A DNA stretch of 64,000 bases, taken from assembly GCA_030522415.1 (NCBI GenBank), contig CM060127.1:10005207-10069206 (forward strand), given 5' to 3'. Position numbers and translations under genes: made by a program. Positions 55,425 through 64,000 of this stretch are shown here, piece after piece. Each line of letters begins with the position of its first letter. Within the stretch, counting starts at the first letter, position 1. A model generated the notes under the pieces. The model saw only the letters and a list, made by a program, of their open reading frames with translations. It was not told the DNA's origin and searched no databases. The stretch comes from Channallabes apus. Lineage: Eukaryota > Chordata > Actinopteri > Siluriformes > Clariidae.

Positions 55425-55582
55425 TCATTAAATCATTAATAATCATTAAACGTGCCATTATTACACACATCCAAGTAACCGCACTGCTATTATGGGAAGG
55501 GGTTGTGTCACATGCGTTAACGCGTCAATATTAACTGCTCTATATACACACACCAGTGTGTGCGTGTATATATAATATATAT

Positions 55583-55740
55583 GGTATGATGGTGTAGTGG
55601 TTAGCACGGACGCCTTGCACCTCCAGGGATGACCTGCAGATCAGGCTAACTGCCGTTTCCAAATTGCGGGTAAAATACAAATGCATGTTGACTAGAGGTC
55701 CCACTACGTTCATAAAATGGGAATAAATGGCTAGGAGCCG
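55583..55740 (+). repeat. V-SINE-like copy, internally deleted
   Basis: The head 'tggtgtagtggttagcac' jumps to 'gacctgcagatcaggctaac'. The 3' part 'aaaatgggaataaatgg' is of the 'ggttcctag' tail type. Confidence 0.7.
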
Positions 55741-55801
55741 AGCCAGACGGTACCTTCACACTACTGTACTTCACACCTGCATAGTTGGTTCCTACTGTAT
55801 A

Positions 55802-57249
55802 CAGTGGTGTGAAAAACTATTTGCCCCCCTCCTGATTTCTTATTCTTTTGCATGTTTGTCACACAAAATGTTTCTGATCATCAAACACATTTAACTATTA
55901 GTCAAAGATAACACAAATAAACACAAGTAAACACAAAATGCAGTTTTTAAATGAGGGGTTTTATTATTTAGGGAGAAAAAAATCCAAACCTACATGGCCC
56001 TGTGTGAAAAAGTAATTGCCCCCTGAACCTAATAACTGGTTGGGCCGCCCTTAGCAGCAATAACTGCAATCAAGCGTTTGTGATAACTTGCAACGAGTCT
56101 TTTACAGCGCTCTGGAGGAATTTTGGCCCACTCATCTTTGCAGAATTGTTGTAATTCAGCTTTATTTGAGGGTTTTCTAGCATGAACCGCCTTTTTAAGG
56201 TCATGCCACAACATCTCAATAGGATTCAGGTCAGGACTTTGACTAGGCCACTCCAAAGTCTTCATTTTGTTTTTCTTCAGCCATTCAGAGGTGGATTTGC
56301 TGGTGTGTTTTGGGTCATTGTCCTGCTGCAGCACCCAAGATCGCTTCAGCTTGAGTTGACGAAAAGATGGCCGGACATTCTCCTTCAGGATTTTTTGGTA
56401 GACAGTAGAATTCATGGTTCCATCTATCACAGCAAGCCTTCCAGGTCCTGAAGCAGCAAAACAACCCCAGACCATCACACTACCACCACCATATTTTACT
56501 GTTGGTATGATGTTCTTTTTCTGAAAAGCTGTGTTACTTTTACGCCAGATGTAACGGGACACGCACCTTCCAAAAAGTTCAACTTTTGTCTCGTCGGTCT
56601 ACAAGGTATTTTCCCAAAAGTCTTGGCAATCATTGAGATGCTTTTTTAGCAAAATTGAGACGAGCCTTAATGTTCTTTTTGCTTAAAAGTGGTTTGCGCC
56701 TTGGAAATCTGCCATGCAGGCCGTTTTTGCCCAGTCTCTTTCTTATGGTGGAGTCGTGAACACTGACCTTAATTGAGGCAAGTGAGGCCTGCAGTTCTTT
56801 AGATGTTGTCCTGGGGTCTTTTGTGGCCTCTCGGATGAGTCGTCTCTGCGCTCTTGGGGTAATTTTGGTCGGCCGGCCACTCCTGGGAAGGTTCACCACT
56901 GTTCCATGTTTTTGCCATTTGTGGATAATGGCTCTCACTGTGGTTCGCTGGAGTCCCAAAGCTTTAGAAATGGCTTTATAACCTTTACCAGACTGATAGA
57001 TCTCAATTACTTTTGTTCTCATTTGTTCCTGAATTTCTTTGGATCTTGGCATTATGTCTAGTTTTTGATGTGCTGTAGATTTGGAGTTTTTTTCTCCCTT
57101 AATAACGTAAACCTTAAAAACTGCATTTTGTGTTCAATTATGTTATCTTTGACTAATAGTTAACGGTTTTGATGAGCAGAAACATTTAAGTGTGACAAAC
57201 ATGCAAAAGAATAAGAAATCAGGAAGGGGGCAGATAGTTTTTCACACTG
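55802..57249 (-). mobile_element. Tc1-like transposon, copy 2, defective
   Basis: Same family and orientation as 1113-2734, 1,448 bp, flanked by TA (55800-55801 and 57250-57251). A deletion of roughly 170 bp near 57070 removes the region upstream of the gene and the inner direct repeat of the right end. The outer right terminus has lost three bases (cacactg for cacaccactg). Confidence 0.93.
56029..57052 (-). pseudogene. Tc1-like transposase, broken
   Basis: The N-terminal part (56630-57052) has the complete paired-type DNA-binding domain. One extra T near 56644 then shifts the frame (ending KKASQ). The C-terminal part (56029-56562) resumes at SRYIWRKSN and contains the second catalytic Asp (DNDPKH) and Glu (NPIE), with the normal stop after PTSY. 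Between them the Trp codon before the first catalytic Asp (TDETK) is TAG. The gene is inactivated by one frameshift and one nonsense change. Otherwise it is close to copy 1. Confidence 0.92.
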
Positions 57250-58254
57250 TATATATACTTTTGTTTTCATCCATATGCACAAAACAGATGGGAAAAACCA
57301 CACAAACACACATGTAAGGCAGGAGCTAGCTGTCAAAATACATCATTTTAACATCACCCTTTCAGCTAATTCATCTATTTTTCTGTCTGAAATATAAAAA
57401 AATTAGATAAACGTCTAACTATGAGTATGATGCATCACCTACATTGTCCTGATGTTTTATAATAAAAACAAAGGAACGGCATTTATATTACTTCCTGTTC
57501 CTGAGCACAGAGAAATATTAACACGGTCTGAACACATTTATTCATAAATAAATAATGGTGAGCAAGCTTATGAGGGCATCTGGTTCTCAGGCCTGTATTA
57601 GTGCATTACGAGCAATGCATCATGATAAACGGGAGATTTATTGTTTTTTTTTTTGCTGTAACTTTTGTCCAATAAAACAGTCCATGCCCCGCTGCACTGC
57701 ACTCTGGGAAGAAAAGGGTAAAGGTTCGGCTTTAAAGTTTAGAACACCAAATGGAGGCTGTGTGTTATTTGTTGTTTTGTAGTGTGTGTGCGGTATAATT
57801 ACCTCATTTATCACACAGGGCCGAGTAAAATATGTGGTTATCTGTGTAAAAGGGCCAACTGCAGGCCTGTAATATTACATTATTGCAATGTGCTCATCTG
57901 ACCCACAGGTTTAGCTGGAGACTGGAGGAGGAGAAATCTACCAGCAATAAAATAATGTTAATAAAATTAAAAAAAAAACAGGTTAAACAAAGCATGACAG
58001 GGACGTATAATGAGAGAAAAGGAGCACCACAACTTGTTATTTTGGAATTACATTAATCCTGTCGTCAAAAATATGACACCAGTGTTGAGCCCCAGTCACA
58101 TCTAATTGCCAGCTGTGATTGGATGATTGGAGCAACTCTGACTTCGTGACTCTGTCAGACTAAAAGACGTCTCCTGTCATGCTAAATGAGTGTGCAAATC
58201 TGCATCTGTAAAGCGGATCAAAAGCAGGTCTGCCTCATGTTTTTCATGCATACA
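57250..58254. other. Unique-looking DNA, no gene seen
   Basis: Short frames only. No repeat family was recognised. Confidence 0.5.
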
Positions 58255-58292
58255 GAAAGAGAGAGAGAGAGAGAGAGAAGGGGGGGGGGGGA
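58255..58292. repeat. (GA)n followed by a G run
   Basis: About 11 AG units followed by a run of about 12 G. Confidence 0.9.
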
Positions 58293-58761
58293 ATTGACAG
58301 GATCACTGTTCGCCTCCCCAAGCAGCTGATGACATTTGATCTACAGCCAGTGCCGGCTTGATCTAATGAGTGAGGCTAGAGTCTGGCGTAGAGCAGAGCC
58401 CGAGAGTCGGGTTTGCAGATAGTTTCATTTGATTACTGATCAAAGAGCCACTAATAAATCAGGATACAAAACCCCCTGATCTAACCACAATCAGCTCCAT
58501 GCAGAGGAAATTCTGAGAGAAAACGTTGTGGCCAAATCAGACCTTCATAGCAATAAGCAGTTCTTCACCAAACTGTTATAAGACTTTGTCGAATATACAT
58601 TACGGCACAGTGAACACCTTTCTTCACATATTCCAGTATATCTGGGGTCAGAGTTCATTAAGGGCACAGCAACCTGGTTTCGATGGGGCTTGAACTGATG
58701 ACCTTCCAATTAGTACCACCACCTCACACTTACCAACAAGTTAGCAGCATACAATTGCATA
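58293..58761. other. Unique-looking DNA, no gene seen
   Basis: No coding or clear repeat signal. Confidence 0.45.
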
Positions 58762-59045
58762 GAATGGTAGTGTAGTGGTTAGCACCGTCACCTCGCACCT
58801 CTAGGGTTGGGGTTTGATTCCATTTGAAGTGGTGGGTTTCCTCCAGGGATTTATTCCCACAGTCCAATGACATGCAGATTAGGTTAATTGGCGTTCCCAA
58901 ATTGCCCATAGTGTATGAAAGAGTGTGTGAACATTGACTGGAAGTCCTACTACAATTGTGAAAATGGGAATAAATACAGTGGTCACCACTGGCCTCCACC
59001 ATCCCTGGTTGAACAACAAAGGTTCCTACATGGATAAATGGATGG
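58762..59045 (+). repeat. V-SINE-like copy, 'ggttcctac' tail type
   Basis: From 'atggtagtgtagtggttagc' to 'acaacaaaggttcctacatg' and GGAT units. Moderately diverged in the middle. Confidence 0.8.
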
Positions 59046-59415
59046 AATTGCACAGAATGTCTCTGTATGATGTAGAATTATGATTTCTCTCCATGGCAAC
59101 AACGAGGTAGAAAACCTGTTCCAGCATGACATTGGACCTGTGCACAAACTGAGCTCCATGAAGACGTTGGAAGTTGAAGTAGAAGAACGTGAGTGTCCTG
59201 TAGAGCCCTGACTGTATACAACTCCACTGAACACCTGTGAACTGAAACTGTTTCCTCCACGACCTCCTGATCTCACTAATGCTCTTGCAGCTGAATGAAC
59301 ACAAAATCCTGACCACCACACTCCATAATCTAGTGGAAACCTCTCCCAGATCATTTTTTTTAGTGATGAGATGATATAGCGAATTATGTGCCCACAAACT
59401 TTTAGCCATATACAT
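59046..59415 (+). pseudogene. Decayed Tc1-like element, 3' part
   Basis: Segments corresponding to a Tc1 C-terminus ('gacctgtgcacaaactgagc', 'cctgtagagccctgactg') are followed by the terminal words 'ccacaaacttttagccatat'. Stops and frameshifts are common; the catalytic Glu region reads SP-CIQL. Confidence 0.6.
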
Positions 59416-61086
59416 AGTTATTATGCCTTGCAGTATTCTTAAAGCAAACTAGAAGAGCTTGTTTTTTCCTTCTTGACATCACAATAAGGGTTTAGAGGAA
59501 ATCATTAAAACGGATAACGGCTTTTAGGCTCAGCGAGGCATTGATTGAGTAAGCCACCCGGAAAGAAGGTGCATGAGGAACCAGTGGCGTTCTGCCATCA
59601 AGTTCTGCAGCTGAGCGCGCAAGCCTGAGAATCTATATTAAAAATCAAGCCCGGGGTGCTTTGGATTTATTCAGATAGGAATCACGGTCAAACAGTGTGC
59701 TTGTGTTTCTGCGCCAATTCATCTCAGTGTTGTTTTAATAGATAGGATCTGACAAGGAAATTACACCAGCACATCTCCTCACTAACGGCATTTTTCTTTT
59801 GTGTTCCTCAAGCGTGCTTTCTAGTCGACGGACTGCGTTTGGTTTAAGTAGAAGACGACCAAGACTCACGCGGGGGAGTCCGCTAAGTCCAGCATCCAGC
59901 GCTTCCAGCTAAAGTCTCGATCGACTGCTTATGTTGTCCAACGCTTTTTCGCCTGGCAGGCCGCGCTGAGCCGAGAGGATCACGAGTATCAATCTCTGAG
60001 CTGTCAACCCAACTAACCCCATCCTAGCCGAGGGGTAGAGTGCGATCCGGTCCTCTTTATCTGGAGATGTGCTCTGGCTGGTGGGTGTCCACTGCCATTT
60101 TGCTCTGCACATCATCCGGAGAGACTTAGATTAAGTTGCCTTGGGGAAGCAGGGGGGGGTCAAGCAGTGCCAGACGTCGGAAGGAACAGTTTGGCTCATA
60201 AAAAATACATGACATTTTAAACAGTTGTCGCTGTCAGGATCTGCATTTTTTTTCCCCTCACTCTATTTCAGGATTTATATTTAATGATAGCAGAATTGTT
60301 TTTTTCCTTCCAAAGTGAGTCAGCCGCATAGTAAATCTCGGACACAATCAGTAATTATACACTGTATGATTAATTATAGGTAAGAAATGAGTGAGAATGG
60401 GATGGAAATTGCTGGCAGATCAGCAGAGAAATAACATCAAAAAGGAGAAAATCTGCCATTTGGGATTTGTGCTTTTTAAAATGGGAAGAAAAAAATGAAA
60501 CAGCAATGAAAAATAGCATTTTGGTTAACCATTACTGACATAAAACTCATCCTCACACAAATAAGGGTGTGTGTCAGGGTGTGCTATTCCAGGAAAATAA
60601 TCATAAGATGAGGTACTTTGTAAGTGGATCGATTGTTATTTCCAATACTAATGCTTTCCAAAGTATTATTTAACTTTATACCAAAGCCATTTGCACATGA
60701 TGACTATTTACAGTGTATTAGATAACTTTTGTCATACTTTTTCACCATTTAGTGAAATAATAAAATAATTATAATAATGTAAAAAAAAAATTAAAAAGTG
60801 AAGATTCTCCGATTGGTGGAAAAAATACTGAATGTCGTTTAAAATACGTCCATTCCATAGATGGATAGATTACATAAATACAGTAGTTCAATAAAACATT
60901 GAACTCTGTTTATGATTATTAGGGTTAGATTATGCAAAGCAACTGTGCACACGTTTTAACATAGAAACAATAAGAACGAGGCTCATTAACAATGTCAGTT
61001 CCCCATAGTCCCGCCCACTTCGGAACGGCAAAGAGACTTTACTTACCGGATGCCAATGTCAAAGCGCACTTTCAGCAAGAAAACTA
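59416..61086. other. Unique-looking DNA, no gene seen
   Basis: The 68-codon minus frame at 59909-60115 has no known domain. The 59540-60130 stretch is GC-richer than its flanks but shows no exon signal I trust. Confidence 0.45.
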
Positions 61087-61205
61087 CAAAGCGGACTAGA
61101 TTCTAACACAAGGCTGAATCCCAAATCCCTCTTTAACCCCTGCTCAAGGGCACTACTTGGTGTGTGGAACAAGGGATTCTACATCCTACATAGCGCACTA
61201 GCTTT
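61087..61205 (+). repeat. Dispersed repeat ('gcgcactagctttc' family)
   Basis: Shares its start ('gctgaatcccaaat'), middle ('ctacttggtgtgtgg') and end ('gcgcactagctttc') with 51988-52090 read in reverse. Confidence 0.5.
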
Positions 61206-61530
61206 CTATTACCTGCACATCATTTTATGATTTTTTTTCCATGGAAAGAGAACTTTATGTTTTCTGGTTTGTAGGGAATAATTGTTCATCACAACAATGT
61301 TAATAATGAAACAAGAACCAACTTGCTTCATGGAAGTAACACTACACTGCATTAGAACTTTATAAATTGTTAAAATTGTGTAGCTTTCTATAGTAAATTC
61401 AGCATGCAATTGTTGGCAAGTCAGTGTTGCTTAAGCACAACACACTCCAACCGTTAAAGCGGTAACACTAACTTATGTTGTGTCACATCACACCACCCTC
61501 GCATGAATTACCATAAATACTGGAGGTGTT
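61206..61530. other. No gene seen
   Basis: A short spacer without recognised signals. Confidence 0.4.
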
Positions 61531-61720
61531 TACATTTACATTTAGTCCTCTGGCAGACTCTCTTAGAGCGACTTACATTTTTATCTCATTACACATCTGA
61601 GCAGTTGAGGGTTAAGGCCCTTGCTCAAGGGCCCAACAGTGGCAACTTGGTGGTTGTGGGGTTTGAACCTGGGATCTTCTGAACCGTAGTCCAATGCCTT
61701 AACCACTGAGCTACCCCTAA
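61531..61720 (-). repeat. tRNA-derived SINE ('gcatttggcag' tail family)
   Basis: Nearly the same as 2841-3032: tail 'agagcgacttacattttt' and head side 'ttaaccactgagctacccct'. Small deletion in the tail. Confidence 0.75.
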
Positions 61721-61744
61721 CTCAAGGTATTCAGCCTTCCCAAT

Positions 61745-62480
61745 CCTTGACTAGTGATGAGATTCCTGATCAAAGACGGTCTAAAACCAATTACAATGTC
61801 CAGTATGGTGATGAGACTCTTAGGCGCAGTAAAATATGTAAAAGTTAAAGAAGGCCGTACATCAGTGAATGATGACCCTGGCCGAGGTGGCTCGGCGCTC
61901 ACTGCAGGTGTTCCTGTGAACATCCAGCGAGTGGAATGTCTGATCCAGGAAAATCAATGGAAGAGATGCATCTGTCTGTGGGAACTGTACACAAAATCTT
62001 CCACCAACACCACTTGCAAGTTACAGGAACTCTACTGGGAGTTATTGCCACATCCCCTGTACAGTCCTGACCTCGCTTAATTAAAGGGCCATTAAAGGAG
62101 TTCCTGGGAGGCCAGCATTTCAGAAGTGAGGCAGGCAGAGACTGAGAAGTCTTTCTACCTTGATGGTATCCAAGCACTAGGATAAGCAGAAACACTGGGT
62201 TAAGAGGAGTCAGGGATTAAGCTATTGGCCTACGGTTGGGAAGGTACCAGGTTTAAATCCCATAACCACCACTGTTAAGCAAAGCCCTTAACACTTAACT
62301 GCTCAGATGTATAATGAGATAAAAATGTAAGTTGCTCTGGATAAGGACATCTACAAAATGCCTAAATGTAAGTGCATTAGTGTAGCAGGGGATTATATAG
62401 AGAAATAAAGGGAGTTTTTATTCTCAGAACGGTGTTGTTTTTCTGCAAAATCAAAGGTCCTGGTTTGACTTGAACTTGTT
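61745..62480 (+). pseudogene. Mariner transposase remnant interrupted by a SINE
   Basis: The 108-codon frame (61754-62080) contains VKEGRTSVNDDPGRGGSA and VNIQRVECLIQENQ, the mariner linker and second helix-turn-helix region. It then jumps to LLPHPLYSPDLA, which holds the third catalytic Asp (DD34D pattern), so the centre is deleted. The C-terminal DNA (62090-62190) continues after a SINE (62205-62372) at 'gtgcattagtgtagcaggg'. Confidence 0.65.
62205..62372 (+). repeat. tRNA-derived SINE ('gcatttggcag' tail family)
   Basis: Head 'ggattaagctattggcctac', B-box-like 'caggtttaaatccc', tail 'aaaatgcctaaatgtaa'. It splits the mariner remnant. Confidence 0.75.
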
Positions 62481-63395
62481 CTAAAGCTTCACAAGGCTGT
62501 GCGGGTTTTTTGATAATCTGGAGAGAAAAAAAAATAAATCACACACATCACGCTGGTAACCTTTAACAAGCTCCCAACACACACATTAAGCTGAACACTC
62601 TCCGTCTCACTCGTCCACTGCTGAGCGCTGAACAGAGGTGTCCCAAACACACACCCTGGAAGAATCAATTAATATTGATTTTCTTACGAAGTTCTCCTGC
62701 ACTCTCCAGAGTCGAGGCAGGGAGAGAAGAGGAACAAAAGGGGATAAAAACCACCGCTGAAGAACAGAAGTGAACCGCTTTACTGGGCGTAAGTGATATT
62801 ACTGAACGCCGTGACGGAGTCGCAGACACAGACAACGGAAGGAGACGCCATCCTCGGTCAGGTGATGTCACTTTCCTAAAGCCCCATAGAAGCAGAGGAT
62901 CGATCCTGGTTTATTCACACACTCACATGGATTCACACGACTCTCAACATCATTTTTTATATTTATATTTAATGTTTTTGGCAATCAGAAGTCTCTGATG
63001 TTGTAATGCTCTATGTTTTGGAGTCAATTAGCAGGCCAGGAGTTATTTATATATGGATTTGGGGCAGTTATACGTCATAGACACTTGTTTTTGGAGTGAT
63101 TTTGGAGCATTTAGTTACTGATTATGAAGGTCTTTACTTTTAGTTTTGGAAAATGTTCTACTTCGGACTATTGGGGGTATTTATGAGGTCAGGGGCATTT
63201 AGCAATCATTACAGTGTTTATATGTGGAGTAAAAAGGTAAAGGGGGAATGTACCACCTTAAAGCGTTGGGGCAATAAGATAGGCAGTTAGTGGGATATTT
63301 ATTTGTGGGTTTTGGCATTCAGTCAAACGGGGATCTGTGATGTAATTTCTGGTGAATAACAAGACTGTGGCGGGACTCTGAGCTGCAATAAAATA
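62481..63395. other. Unique-looking DNA, no gene seen
   Basis: Short frames only. Confidence 0.5.
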
Positions 63396-63690
63396 TGTAC
63401 TGTACACACAATCATTAACTAACACCACTTGCATGTTACAGGAACTCGGCTGGGAGTTATCGCCACATACACTGTACGTGGACCTCAGTCCAAGTAATTT
63501 CACCATATTTGGGCCATTAAAGGAGCTCCTGGGAGGCCAGTGTTTCAGACTTCAGTCCGAACATGGCTCCAGCATACTGAGAGAACGTTCTACCTTGATG
63601 GTGTCCAAGCACTAGTGAAACACTGGGATAAGTGCATTAGTGTAGCAGGAGATTATATAGATATATACTGTGTTAAATGTTTGACTTGAA
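63396..63690 (+). pseudogene. Mariner transposase C-terminal remnant
   Basis: Frame pieces read LQELGWELSPHTLYVDLSPS followed by FTIFGPLKELLGGQCF, matching the region of the third catalytic Asp in relatives; here YSPDLAPSN has become YVDLSPSN, with its first residues altered. 'ccttgatggtgtccaagcac' follows. Confidence 0.6.
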
Positions 63691-64000
63691 AACCCTTGGC
63701 ATTTGGGTTTGAGGCAATTAGAAGTCACATTTACCTTTTATTTTGGAAGACTTCGTGTTCCTGTGTATATTTCTTTGGGGTTCATGGGGTATTTATGAGC
63801 GAAGGGGCATTTTGGCGAGATTAAAAGATTTTAAGTAAGATTTTTATTTTGAAGTTATGCCATTCAGGTGACTTTTAAATTTGGACTTGGGGCGTTATTT
63901 TGCTCGATTGATTTGTTTCCTTAAATAGTGTATGAATAGACATCTAAGAGACGAAGCCTTTTTAAAGTTTTAAGATCATTATCTAGACCAATACATTAGA
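63691..64000. other. Unique-looking DNA, no gene seen
   Basis: No coding or repeat signal was recognised before the window ends. Confidence 0.45.

Noticed and set aside
1..64000. CRISPR array, operons, ribosome binding sites, bacterial insertion sequences
   Set aside because: The repeats, transposon families and base composition are those of a vertebrate genome; no regularly spaced short repeats with unique spacers are present.

Overview
The window looks like intergenic or intronic DNA from a ray-finned (teleost) fish. The evidence is the repeat content: several Tc1 and mariner DNA transposon families, an L2-clade LINE, RTE-like LINE ends, and two tRNA-derived fish SINE families in about 25 copies. 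Long (GT)n, (GA)n and (CCA)n tracts lie between them. The mix would suit a catfish-like ostariophysan, but that is a guess. I could not identify a single host gene; every long reading frame with a recognisable domain belongs to a mobile element. All family names below come from reading the sequence, not from a search.

Layout. 1-4.5 kb: an AT-rich inverted-ended element carrying a 1,622-bp Tc1-like transposon whose 340-residue transposase is open with all catalytic residues. 4.5-15 kb: low-repeat DNA with SINEs, one MITE, an RTE LINE end and decayed mariner/Tc1 pieces. 15.8-19.8 kb: two crippled Tc1 elements and SINEs. 19.8-26.4 kb: a dead Tc1 element split by an L2 LINE with both ORFs open (301 and 990 codons). 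26.5-28.1 kb: a patchwork of transposon remnants. 28-36 kb: mostly unique DNA with SINEs and LINE tails. 37.0-38.5 kb and 41.2-44.6 kb: two inverted-repeat elements with the same end architecture and 3-bp CWG target duplications, probably PIF/Harbinger-like. The second splits a SINE and itself carries an L2 3' fragment and a MITE. 44.7-50.3 kb: unique DNA, a decayed Tc1 and a 0.6-kb ACCCC-based minisatellite. 50.8-57.3 kb: Tc1, LINE and SINE remnants, including an inverted SINE pair and a second, broken copy of the first Tc1 family. 57-64 kb: mostly unique DNA, a decayed Tc1, SINEs and two mariner remnants.

The features do not form a pathway. They record layered insertions: L2 into Tc1, SINE into mariner, a Harbinger-like element into a SINE, and L2 plus a MITE into that element. 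The parts most likely to be young or biochemically interesting are the L2 with both ORFs open, the Tc1 transposase, and the paired CWG-duplicating elements.
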